This document shows positions 56,591 to 64,000 of a DNA stretch of 64,000 nucleotides, piece by piece (the stretch's first letter is position 1; each line of letters opens with the position of its first letter). The notes beneath the pieces were generated by a model, which searched no databases, had not been told where the DNA came from, and saw nothing but the letters and a program-made list of their open reading frames with translations. The stretch lies in assembly GCA_026388545.1 (NCBI GenBank), contig JAPLJS010000027.1, positions 16,684 to 80,683 on the forward strand, read 5' to 3'. The position numbers and the translations under genes are program-made. Source of the DNA: Deltaproteobacteria bacterium. Its GTDB lineage: Bacteria; Desulfobacterota; Syntrophia; Syntrophales; UBA2185.

Positions 56591-57985
56591 ATGACTATAA
56601 AGCAAAACAAACCATGGGGTGGACGGTTTCGTGAACCGGCGGATAAACTGTTAGAAACATTTACTGCTTCTATCGAGTTTGACAAACGCCTCTATCGTTA
56701 TGATATTGAGGGCAGCATTGCACATGCGAGGATGCTTGCACAACAGGGAATTATCTCAACAAAGGACGAGAAGGTTATCGTCAAAACGCTGAAGGATATC
56801 CTTGTTGATATTGAAAAAGGGAATTTCGTCTTTAAACCTGAAGATGAAGATATCCACATGGCCGTAGAGAAGGCCCTGATAGAGAGGGCAGGTGAAACGG
56901 GAGGGAGACTTCATGCGGGGAGAAGCAGAAATGATCAGGTTTCTCTTGACCTCCGGCTTTATCTCAGAGACGAAATCCTGCAGATTGTGAACCTGGTGTC
57001 CAATCTCAAATTACAGTTTGTCAAACTGGCAAAAAGGGAAGTCGGAACGATTATGCCGGGTTACACCCACCTGCAAAGGGCGCAACCGGTTCTTCTATCT
57101 CATTATCTGTTGGCGTTCGGGGAGATGTTGGATCGGGATGAAGAGCGATTGCGGGAATGTTACAGAAGGGTAAATATCATGCCCCTGGGATCGGCTGCCC
57201 TTGCAGGTACAAGTCTCCCCATTGACAGGGCGTATGTGGCCGGCTTACTCAAATTTCCGGAAATATCTCAAAACAGCATGGATGCCGTTTCAGACAGGGA
57301 TTTTGTTGCCGAATTCATTTTTGCAGCTTCCGTAACTATGATGCATATGAGTCGTTTGTGTGAAGATATTATTCTATGGTCAACGGATGAGTTTAACTTC
57401 CTGGAAATATCGGATGCCTTTACCACGGGAAGCAGCATCATGCCGCAGAAAAAAAATCCTGATGTCGCAGAGTTAATTCGGGGTAAAACAGGACGCATGT
57501 ACGGTAATCTTGTTGCCCTGTTGACTGTGATGAAGGGACTTCCCATGACATACAACAGGGATATGCAGGAGGATAAAGAGCCTCTCTTCGATTCCGTTGA
57601 TACGGTAAAGCGGTGTTTGCGAATCCTTGCAGAGATGATTAAAAACGTAAAGTTCAACAGAACCAAGATGCGGAAAGATGCATCCGCAGGTTTTTCTACT
57701 GCCACCGACGTTGCAGAGTATCTTGTAACGAAAGGTGTCCCCTTTCGTGAATCTCACGGTATTGTAGGACGTCTTGTTCTTTATTGTCTGGAGAAGCGCA
57801 AAGCACTATCAGATCTGACGATGGATGAATTCCACCAGTTTCATGGGGCGTTTGAGGAAGATATTTATACCCGTATTGCGGTAGAAAGTGTTGTGAATGC
57901 AAGAAAATGTGTTGGTGGAACGTCTGAAGAAAAAGTTTTGATGCGGATCAGGGATATTGAAGGCGGAAAAAAATGGCAAAAGTAG
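56591..57985 (+). CDS. argH: argininosuccinate lyase
   Basis: Releases arginine and fumarate. The 464-residue protein carries the superfamily signature GSSIMPQKKNPD, plus AGRSRNDQVSLDLRLYLRD and GYTHLQRAQPV. Overlaps the lipoprotein gene by 13 bases. Confidence 0.97.
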   Translation: MTIKQNKPWGGRFREPADKLLETFTASIEFDKRLYRYDIEGSIAHARMLAQQGIISTKDEKVIVKTLKDILVDIEKGNFVFKPEDEDIHMAVEKALIERAGETGGRLHAGRSRNDQVSLDLRLYLRDEILQIVNLVSNLKLQFVKLAKREVGTIMPGYTHLQRAQPVLLSHYLLAFGEMLDRDEERLRECYRRVNIMPLGSAALAGTSLPIDRAYVAGLLKFPEISQNSMDAVSDRDFVAEFIFAASVTMMHMSRLCEDIILWSTDEFNFLEISDAFTTGSSIMPQKKNPDVAELIRGKTGRMYGNLVALLTVMKGLPMTYNRDMQEDKEPLFDSVDTVKRCLRILAEMIKNVKFNRTKMRKDASAGFSTATDVAEYLVTKGVPFRESHGIVGRLVLYCLEKRKALSDLTMDEFHQFHGAFEEDIYTRIAVESVVNARKCVGGTSEEKVLMRIRDIEGGKKWQK

Positions 57986-58473
57986 GCCGGTTGCTGTTTG
58001 CCCTTTTCTTTTTTGGTGTGTTTCTGTGCGGAGGCTTTCAGGGCTGCGGGAAGAAAGGTGATCCACTACCTCCCGATGTTCCTCCACCAGCTTCCATTTC
58101 TGACCTCAGGGTAAAAATTGTCGATTCGGGAATTGTTCTCACATGGAGCATCCCGGATACAAAAGGGGACATTCAGAAATTCAAGATCCAGAGAAGCGAA
58201 ATGGAAGCGGAAATGTCTTGTCCTGATTGTCCGAATGAATATAGTACGATAGCTGATATTGCATCTAATGATCCATCATTATCGAAAGCAGGGTCAAATG
58301 TTGTCAGCTATCTGGATTCGCGAGTGAAGGCCGGTTTTATTTATACGTATCGCATTATTATATGTGATATAATGGATCATTGCAGTGAACCATCCCATAG
58401 TGCGGTAGTTAAAGTTAACTCTGATTCTCATCAAAGAAAGGGTACAAAAATTAAAAATAAGGAGAAAAATTAA
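57973..58473 (+). CDS. LptM-like lipoprotein with fibronectin III-like domain
   Basis: A 166-residue lipoprotein with a signal peptide and lipobox ending GGFQGC. The following GCGKKGDPLPPDVP is the LptM/YifL signature, a lipoprotein that helps LPS-transport assembly in E. coli. LptM is tiny; here a fibronectin III-like domain of about 110 residues follows (SDLRVKIVDSGIVLTWSIPD, GFIYTYRIIICD). As in enterics it lies by a lysine gene. Function is inferred from the motif. Confidence 0.82.
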   Translation: MAKVGRLLFALFFFGVFLCGGFQGCGKKGDPLPPDVPPPASISDLRVKIVDSGIVLTWSIPDTKGDIQKFKIQRSEMEAEMSCPDCPNEYSTIADIASNDPSLSKAGSNVVSYLDSRVKAGFIYTYRIIICDIMDHCSEPSHSAVVKVNSDSHQRKGTKIKNKEKN

Positions 58474-58494
58474 TTTATTTAGGGCGGAGAGTGA

Positions 58495-59754
58495 ATGAAT
58501 TATTTTAATTACAAAGGTAATGAACTCTGGTGTGAAGAAGTTTCAATCAGTCATATTGCGGAGGAGGTTGGAACACCGTTTTATCTGTATAGTCACAGAA
58601 CACTGAAACATCATTTCCGTGTCTTCGATGCGGCATTTGCTGATATCCCGCACATTATCTGTTTTTCCGTTAAATCAAACTCCAACATCGCCATACTCAG
58701 GATATTTATTAATGAAGGCGGTGGTGTGGATATTGTCTCAGGTGGTGAGCTGTATCGGGCAATTGAGGCGGGAGTGGATACCGGAAAAGTCGTCTATTCC
58801 GGCGTTGGAAAGAAAATCGATGAAATTGAATATGCCCTCGAATCAGAGATATTTATGTTTAACGTTGAATCATCCCAGGAACTTCATGTGATCAACGACT
58901 GTGCAAAGAAGATGAAAAAAAGGGCAGGTATCGCCATTAGGGTAAACCCTGACGTTGATCCTGAAACCCATCCCCATATATCCACGGGCCTAAAAGAAAA
59001 TAAATTTGGAATTGATATCGAGAAGTCGAGAGAAGAATACCGGCAGGCACAAAAACTATCAAATATTGATATTAAGGGAGTAAGCTGTCATATCGGTTCG
59101 CAAGTGACGAAGATTTCCCCCTTCATAGATGCCCTCGATCGTCTAAAAAAACTGATTAAACTTCTCAGGGAAGATGGTGTTGAAATCAGGTATCTCGACC
59201 TTGGGGGCGGCCTCGGCATTACCTATGATGAGGAGACTGCTCCTCATCCATCGGAATATGCAAAGGCAATAATCGATGCGTCGAAAGATATGAATTGCAC
59301 CTTTGTATTTGAACCGGGAAGGGTTATTGTCGGCAATGCCGGTATATTAGTAACAAAGGCCCTTTACACCAAAAGCAGTAGTGAAGGGAAAAACTTTATT
59401 ATTGTTGATGCGGGGATGAATGATTTAATTCGTCCCAGCCTTTATAAGGCCTATCATCAGATACAACCGGTGATCAGGCGGGAACGGGATGAAATTACCG
59501 CCGATGTGGTCGGTCCCATTTGCGAATCCGGTGACTACCTGGCTAAAGGAAGGAAAATTATCAGATGTGAAAAGGGAGATCTGATGGCGGTCATGAGTGC
59601 GGGCGCCTATGGATTTACCATGTCGTCGAATTATAATTCAAGAGGAAGGGTACCTGAGGTGCTGGTAAGCGACGACCGGTTTTATATGATCAGAAAAAGA
59701 GAGGGCTATGCGGATCTGATCAAGGGAGAAGAGATACCCGAATTTTTAAAATGA
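58495..59754 (+). CDS. lysA: diaminopimelate decarboxylase
   Basis: Last enzyme of lysine synthesis, decarboxylating meso-DAP with PLP. Visible are the PLP lysine in FSVKSNSN, LDLGGGLGI, EPGRVIVGNAG, the substrate motif CESGDYLAKGR and GAYGFTMSSNYNSR. The 419-residue length is normal. A GGCGGAG site precedes ATG. Confidence 0.97.
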   Translation: MNYFNYKGNELWCEEVSISHIAEEVGTPFYLYSHRTLKHHFRVFDAAFADIPHIICFSVKSNSNIAILRIFINEGGGVDIVSGGELYRAIEAGVDTGKVVYSGVGKKIDEIEYALESEIFMFNVESSQELHVINDCAKKMKKRAGIAIRVNPDVDPETHPHISTGLKENKFGIDIEKSREEYRQAQKLSNIDIKGVSCHIGSQVTKISPFIDALDRLKKLIKLLREDGVEIRYLDLGGGLGITYDEETAPHPSEYAKAIIDASKDMNCTFVFEPGRVIVGNAGILVTKALYTKSSSEGKNFIIVDAGMNDLIRPSLYKAYHQIQPVIRRERDEITADVVGPICESGDYLAKGRKIIRCEKGDLMAVMSAGAYGFTMSSNYNSRGRVPEVLVSDDRFYMIRKREGYADLIKGEEIPEFLK

Positions 59755-59778
59755 GGATGAAGACTAGGAGGATCGCCT

Positions 59779-60654
59779 ATGTTTGGAGGAGCAATAGTAG
59801 CAATCGTTACACCGTTTAAAAATGGCAAGGTCGATGAAGAGACCTTAAGAGAATTGATAGAATTTCAGATAGCAAACGGTACCGATGGTATTGTCCCCTG
59901 TGGAACTACCGGCGAGTCCTCCACGCTGTCTCATGAGGAGCATGACAGGGTAATTGAAATTACAATAGATGCCGTGAAAAAGAGGGTGCCGGTCATTGCC
60001 GGGACCGGGTCCAACAGTACGGATGAGGCCCTGCGACTGACGAGGCATGCCTATGAGGCAGGTGCTGATGGAGCGTTAATGGTATGTCCATATTATAACA
60101 GACCCTCGCAGGAGGGGCTTTATCAGCATTATAAGATTATTGCGGAAAGTGTTCCAATTCCGATTGTCCCGTACAATATTCCGGGCAGGACCGGGGTTAA
60201 TCTTCTGCCGGAAACAGTTGCAAGACTTTCAAAAACAAGCAATATCGTCGGAATTAAAGAGGCATCCGGTTCCTTAAAGCAGATGCATGATATAATTGAT
60301 TTATGTGACGATACTTTTTCTGTGCTCTCCGGTGATGATTTCTTCACACTACCCCTCTTGATGCTGGGCGGTAAGGGTGTTATTTCCGTTATTTCCAATG
60401 TGGCGCCTGCTGACATGGCGGCGATGATAGATTCCTACATAGGCGGTGATATCAAGAGAGCGAGACAGTTGCATTCTAAGATGGTTCCCCTGATTGACGC
60501 CCTCTTTATTGAAACCAATCCGGTACCGGTCAAGACCGCACTGGCTATGATGGGGAAAATTACGTTTGATGTAAGACTTCCACTGTACAAAATGTCAGAC
60601 AGTAACGATGAAAGGCTGAAAAATGCCATAAAGAATTATGGGCTTATCTCTTAA
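59779..60654 (+). CDS. dapA: 4-hydroxy-tetrahydrodipicolinate synthase
   Basis: Condenses pyruvate with aspartate semialdehyde. The 291-residue TIM barrel has the GTTGESSTLSHEEH motif, Tyr in YNIPGRTGVN and the Schiff-base lysine in VGIKEASG. Strong AGGAGG upstream. It is followed by a palindrome-rich gap before dapB. Confidence 0.97.
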   Translation: MFGGAIVAIVTPFKNGKVDEETLRELIEFQIANGTDGIVPCGTTGESSTLSHEEHDRVIEITIDAVKKRVPVIAGTGSNSTDEALRLTRHAYEAGADGALMVCPYYNRPSQEGLYQHYKIIAESVPIPIVPYNIPGRTGVNLLPETVARLSKTSNIVGIKEASGSLKQMHDIIDLCDDTFSVLSGDDFFTLPLLMLGGKGVISVISNVAPADMAAMIDSYIGGDIKRARQLHSKMVPLIDALFIETNPVPVKTALAMMGKITFDVRLPLYKMSDSNDERLKNAIKNYGLIS

Positions 60655-60658
60655 TTAC

Positions 60659-60690
60659 CTGACAGCTGTCAGCTGAAAGCTTTCAGCTGA
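60659..60690. repeat. overlapping palindromes of AGCTGA words before dapB
   Basis: Bases 60659-60672 (CTGACAGCTGTCAG) and 60669-60690 are each perfect palindromes, 14 and 22 bases long, and overlap by 4 bases. The words match GCTGACAGCT ahead of the argD block. This could be a hairpin terminator for dapA, an operator, or a dispersed repeat. Confidence 0.75.
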
Positions 60691-60697
60691 ATTTCCA

Positions 60698-60727
60698 AAT
60701 CCTTTTTGCAACTTATTGGGAGAAGAA
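60698..60727. repeat. 30-base block shared with the argD leader, copy 2
   Basis: 27 of 30 bases match 53172-53201. Here it ends 30 bases before the dapB ATG, which has its own AGGAG, so the shared block is not simply a ribosome site. Confidence 0.75.
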
Positions 60728-60757
60728 CCGTTTTTAATGTAACATAGGAGAATATAG

Positions 60758-61567
60758 ATGATTAAGGCCATTGTTACGGGAGCCGGCGGCAGGATGGGAG
60801 GCAGGATCATAAGCCTTCTTTCTGATAATAAAGATATAAAATTAGCAGGCGCTGTGGAGCAGAAAGGACATGCCATTATCGGAAAGGAAGCCGGGGAAGG
60901 GCTTGGGCTTGGTAGAACGGATGTAATTGTTGATGACCACCTCTTAACGTGTATTGAAAAGGGTGATGTGGTTATTGATTTTACACACCATGAGGCATCT
61001 CTGCACAATCTTGAGATTGCTGCGGCAAAAGGTCGAGCCATTGTTATCGGAAGTACGGGCTTTACCACAGATGCAATGAAAAAAATTAAGGAATTATCCA
61101 AAAATACTCGATGTGTCCTGTCACCCAATATGAGTATAGGGATAAATGTCATGTTCAAGGTTCTTGAGTATGTGGCCGGTATACTGGGGGATGAATATGA
61201 TGTGGAGATCGTGGAATCCCATCACCATTTCAAAAAGGATGCCCCCAGCGGGACGGCACTAAAAATGGCTCAAATTATTGCGGAAAAGCTTGGTCGCGAC
61301 CTGGAACAGGCAGGCGTATATGCCAGGAGGGGATTAATTGGCGAAAGGACCAAAGCTGAGATAGGTATTCAAACATTGAGGGCCGGGGATATCGTGGGAG
61401 AGCATATGGTCATGTTCTGCGGTATTGGCGAGAGACTGGAGTTTATTCATCGTGCCCATAGCCGTGACAATTTTGCACGGGGGGCAATACTGGCAGCGAA
61501 GTGGATCGTAGATCAGAAAAACGGATTGTACGATATGCAGGACGTCTTAGGAATAAGGAGTAAGTGA
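60758..61567 (+). CDS. dapB: 4-hydroxy-tetrahydrodipicolinate reductase
   Basis: Second step of the DAP/lysine branch. The N-terminal nucleotide-binding loop is VTGAGGRMGGRI and the catalytic block is ESHHHFKKDAPSGTALKM. Length 269 residues, normal. AGGAG precedes the ATG. The folK gene starts 6 bases later. Confidence 0.97.
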   Translation: MIKAIVTGAGGRMGGRIISLLSDNKDIKLAGAVEQKGHAIIGKEAGEGLGLGRTDVIVDDHLLTCIEKGDVVIDFTHHEASLHNLEIAAAKGRAIVIGSTGFTTDAMKKIKELSKNTRCVLSPNMSIGINVMFKVLEYVAGILGDEYDVEIVESHHHFKKDAPSGTALKMAQIIAEKLGRDLEQAGVYARRGLIGERTKAEIGIQTLRAGDIVGEHMVMFCGIGERLEFIHRAHSRDNFARGAILAAKWIVDQKNGLYDMQDVLGIRSK

Positions 61568-61573
61568 CTTAAG

Positions 61574-62113
61574 GTGAAAGTGAGATTGCATGAAGACGTT
61601 CGTGGAGTTATTTGTTTTATTGGAGTGGGGTCGAATATGAATGACCCTGCCAAGCGGTGTATGGACGCTGTTTATCATTTATCTTCAGTAAATGGTATAA
61701 AGGTCTTGAGGAGGTCATCCCTGTATCGGACAGAGCCCGTTGGATATGCCGAACAGGACTGGTTTGTTAATGCTGTTGTCGAGATAAGAACGGAATTTGC
61801 TCCCCGTGAACTCCTCAAAGCATTACAATTATTAGAGGACAGCATGGGGAGGGTAAGGGGACCGAAGTGGGGACCGAGGTTTATAGATCTGGATATTCTT
61901 CTTTATGGCCAGGAGGTAATTCAGGATGAAGACCTGGTAATTCCTCATCCTGAACTTCACAAGAGACGATTTGTTCTTGAACCATTATGTGAAATAGCTT
62001 CATATGCGATTCATCCGAGATTCGGGGTTTCTGTCCGTGGATTACTGGACAGACTTAATGATGAAAGCAGGGTTTATGTCTACACGAAAAATGGAGAACC
62101 ATGTTTAATCTAA
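61574..62113 (+). CDS. folK: 2-amino-4-hydroxy-6-hydroxymethyldihydropteridine pyrophosphokinase
   Basis: HPPK activates the pterin for folate synthesis. Motifs are FIGVGSNMNDP, YRTEPVGYAEQDWFVNAVVE and RGPKWGPRFIDLDILLYG. The GTG at 61574 or 61580 is the likely start, so the first residues are uncertain. Folate supply suits the THF-based carbon fixation genes elsewhere in the window. Overlaps the next gene by 13 bases. Confidence 0.95.
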   Translation: MKVRLHEDVRGVICFIGVGSNMNDPAKRCMDAVYHLSSVNGIKVLRRSSLYRTEPVGYAEQDWFVNAVVEIRTEFAPRELLKALQLLEDSMGRVRGPKWGPRFIDLDILLYGQEVIQDEDLVIPHPELHKRRFVLEPLCEIASYAIHPRFGVSVRGLLDRLNDESRVYVYTKNGEPCLI

Positions 62114-62394
62114 TCCGTTTAGTAATTATTTGTATTATTATTTATTTCGCATATAGATTGGTTAAATGGATTATCTTTTCACCGGGCGTCAATGCACCTG
62201 ATCTGCCTGGGCGTCAGGCATCTGTCACGAAAAGCGAGGATCTCATAGAGGATCCATATTGTCATACGTACGTGCCTATGAGTCAAGCTTATAAGTCGTC
62301 AATTGAAGGGCAAGAAGTATTTTTTTGCAGTCAAAAGTGTTGCGAAAAATATATAGTGGAGAACCCAATGAAAAAGGCGCAGGAGGCCTCATGA
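62101..62394 (+). CDS. small membrane protein with cysteine-rich TRASH/YHS-like end
   Basis: A 97-residue protein with one N-terminal membrane helix, then [13 protein letters not shown] and [13 protein letters not shown], the cysteine pattern of YHS/TRASH metal-binding domains (similar to PP0621-family proteins). It overlaps folK at its start and the aldolase at its end (ATGA), so it is expressed with them. The metal and the role are unknown. Confidence 0.78.
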   Translation: MFNLIRLVIICIIIYFAYRLVKWIIFSPGVNAPDLPGRQASVTKSEDLIEDPYCHTYVPMSQAYKSSIEGQEVFFCSQKCCEKYIVENPMKKAQEAS

Positions 62395-63038
62395 AATTTT
62401 TTATTGATACAGCGAATATTAAAGAAATTAAAGAAGGTATCAGCATCGGAATGGTTGACGGTGTAACCACCAATCCGTCGCTGATTGCAAAGGAGAAAAG
62501 AGGCTTTGAAGAGGTTGTGAAGGAGATACTCGATCTGGTAGATGGACCAGTGAGCTTAGAGGTCATCAGCACAGAGGCAAAGGAGATGGTTCGCGAGGGG
62601 AAAAGGCTGATAAAATTAGGCGATAATGCAGTGATCAAGGTTCCCATGACTACAGAGGGATTGAAAGCCACGAAATTATTTTCTGATGAAGGAATCAAAG
62701 TCAACCAGACCCTTATTTTTTCACCCGTACAGGCCCTGATGGCGGCAAAGGCTGGCGCCGCTTATGTCAGCCCGTTTGTAGGGAGACTTGATGATATTTC
62801 TCATGACGGTATGGAAATAGTGGATCAGATCGTCACGATTTATAATAACTATGGTTTTGATACTGAGGTTATTGTAGCGAGCGTGCGACATCCACGTCAT
62901 GTACTGGAAGCGGCTCTTATGGGCGCTGATATTGCAACCATACCTTTTAAAGTGATTGAGCAACTTGCAAAACATCCTCTGACTGATAAGGGAATTGATA
63001 TGTTTTTTGCGGACTGGAACAAGGTCCCCAAAAAGTAG
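62391..63038 (+). CDS. transaldolase / fructose-6-phosphate aldolase-like protein
   Basis: A 215-residue MipB/TalC type aldolase. It opens [20 protein letters not shown] and has [13 protein letters not shown], the Schiff-base lysine in VIKVPMT and [19 protein letters not shown] 62391 follows AGGAGG; the frame is open from 62325. Substrate choice (transaldolase or F6P aldolase) cannot be told from the sequence alone. Confidence 0.94.
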   Translation: MKFFIDTANIKEIKEGISIGMVDGVTTNPSLIAKEKRGFEEVVKEILDLVDGPVSLEVISTEAKEMVREGKRLIKLGDNAVIKVPMTTEGLKATKLFSDEGIKVNQTLIFSPVQALMAAKAGAAYVSPFVGRLDDISHDGMEIVDQIVTIYNNYGFDTEVIVASVRHPRHVLEAALMGADIATIPFKVIEQLAKHPLTDKGIDMFFADWNKVPKK

Positions 63039-63061
63039 ACAAGGGAGATGAGCTAGTTGAT

Positions 63062-63664
63062 ATGATTGATCTTTTTAAAAAATCACTTAATCGGTTGCCT
63101 GACACAATGGAGAGGGGGGCACTTTTGAACGTTCCTAATACAATAACCATGCTGAGGGTCACCATTATCCCTGTATTATTTTTTCTGCTTCTTTCTCCTG
63201 GTCAGACTGAGAGTCTTGTGATCGCAACCTTTTTCGTATTAGCTGCCCTTACGGATCTCCTTGACGGATATTTAGCCAGAAAATATGAGATCGTAACAGT
63301 GATGGGAAAATATTTAGATCCCATTGCAGATAAACTTATCATCAACACTGCGATGATTTTAATGATACCAATAGGTCGTATTTCCGCATGGATTGTCGCT
63401 GTTATTATTATCAGGGATTTTGTTGTCGACGGCATCAGGACTATCGCCTCATCAGAGGGCATCGTTATTCAAGCCAGCAAGCTTGGTAAGCAAAAAACCA
63501 TGTGTCAAATCTTTGCTTTATCTGCCCTTATGATTCATTATCCGTTTCTGGGCGCAGATGCCCATGCCATAGGTACGGTCATACTTTATCTTGCCCTTGT
63601 ACTCTCTGTTTACTCAGGTTTCGATTATTTTATGAAATTTTACAGGGAGATTGCCAGAAAGTAA
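63062..63664 (+). CDS. pgsA: CDP-diacylglycerol-glycerol-3-phosphate 3-phosphatidyltransferase
   Basis: Makes phosphatidylglycerol phosphate. The CDP-alcohol phosphotransferase signature is complete: DGYLARKYEIVTVMGKYLDP ending in IADK. Several membrane helices follow. The 200 residues match the family. ATG 63107 is an alternative start. Confidence 0.94.
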   Translation: MIDLFKKSLNRLPDTMERGALLNVPNTITMLRVTIIPVLFFLLLSPGQTESLVIATFFVLAALTDLLDGYLARKYEIVTVMGKYLDPIADKLIINTAMILMIPIGRISAWIVAVIIIRDFVVDGIRTIASSEGIVIQASKLGKQKTMCQIFALSALMIHYPFLGADAHAIGTVILYLALVLSVYSGFDYFMKFYREIARK

Positions 63665-63674
63665 AAGGATGACA

Positions 63675-64000
63675 ATGATCGATATTTCTAAAATAGACTA
63701 TCAATCATTTGATAATCCAATGATCACGAGGTCTTTGTTTTATCCGCGCCCTGAGATTGGTTCGTCACCTGCCGGAGGATCCGCTGAATCGATACTTATC
63801 CCGGTTGAGGAGGGTGTTGTCGTTGGCGCCCGGTTTCACCGTGCGGGGATGGAAGCCGCCAACATGCTTTTCTTTCACGGCAACGGCGAGATCGTGGCCG
63901 ATTATAATGATATGGCTGTTTTATATACAGATATTGGTATAAATTTCATTCCTGTCGATTATCGCGGCTATGGCCTCTCTACCGGCAGGCCAACGGTCAC
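63675..64000 (+). CDS. alpha/beta hydrolase, N-terminal part only
   Basis: A frame open to the window edge encodes 108 residues, including MLFFHGNGEIVADY and VDYRGYGLSTG. These are the oxyanion-hole strand and a following motif of alpha/beta hydrolases. The nucleophile elbow lies beyond the window. ATG 63675 follows AAAGG by six bases; ATG 63669 is in frame. Confidence 0.85.
   Translation, partial: MIDISKIDYQSFDNPMITRSLFYPRPEIGSSPAGGSAESILIPVEEGVVVGARFHRAGMEAANMLFFHGNGEIVADYNDMAVLYTDIGINFIPVDYRGYGLSTGRPTV

Noticed and set aside
63757..63942. 61-residue ORF at the window end
   Set aside because: The alpha/beta hydrolase frame at 63675 has motifs and a ribosome site; this one is its shadow.

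Overview
The window looks like chromosome from a strictly anaerobic deltaproteobacterium (Desulfobacterota, perhaps Syntrophales-like). The reasons are a bacterial-type CODH/ACS (Wood-Ljungdahl) operon, an arg-lys-dap gene order that I recall from Geobacter-type genomes, an MSHA/type II-like pilus cluster, many two-component proteins, and short inverted-repeat elements between genes. There is no rRNA operon, phage, IS transposase or CRISPR array.

Layout. 1-5.9 kb: a lytic transglycosylase behind a possible sigma54 promoter, then a minus-strand dprA-topA-trmFO unit. 5.9-8.5 kb: an exported ASH/BACON-like plus DUF5648-type protein, a MITE-like repeat and four tRNA genes (Arg-TCT, His-GTG, Arg-TCG, Lys-CTT) behind a good sigma70 promoter. 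8.5-22.9 kb, minus strand: the carbon-fixation operon, read in order as ACT-domain regulator, fhs, a broken MetE/UROD-like gene, cooC, an acsF-like gene, cooS, an acsB-acsD fusion, acsC, a four-helix-bundle (S23) ORF inserted with repeats, and acsV. It is visibly richer in G+C than the rest and its junctions are sprinkled with a 'TTTTGCATT' repeat family. 23-29.7 kb: a response regulator, two paralogous histidine kinases, two prepilins, and a kinase/regulator pair. 29.8-39.6 kb: a lytic transglycosylase and a TPR protein on the plus strand, then the minus-strand pilus assembly operon (PilM/N-like fusion, PilO-like, MshK/PilP-like, secretin, ATPase, inner-membrane platform, ExeA/MshM-like ATPase). 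39.8-46.9 kb: PilZ, a small domain protein, HDOD, a hybrid kinase, HPt and a second hybrid kinase. 47.2-64 kb: miaB, bifunctional nuclease, xerC, hslVU, argBDFGH, an LptM-like lipoprotein with a fibronectin-like domain, lysA, dapA, dapB, folK, a small membrane protein, a transaldolase-like aldolase, pgsA and the start of an alpha/beta hydrolase.

How the genes fit together. Fhs makes formyl-THF for the methyl branch. CooS, AcsB, AcsC and AcsD form the carbonyl branch and the corrinoid protein, AcsV reactivates the corrinoid, and the CooC/AcsF ATPases mature the nickel sites. The methyltransferase AcsE is not in the window. The pilus block holds most of an MSHA-type machine, and a nearby regulator/kinase pair may control its prepilins. 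The last third is biosynthetic housekeeping in long, tightly packed plus-strand operons.

The observations most worth following are the AcsB-AcsD fusion with a proline-rich linker; the S23 ORF and its repeats lodged inside the CODH/ACS operon, where the repeats have supplied the last codons and stops of neighbouring genes; the internal deletion and frameshift in the MetE/UROD-like gene; and a 30-base block shared by the argD and dapB leaders.
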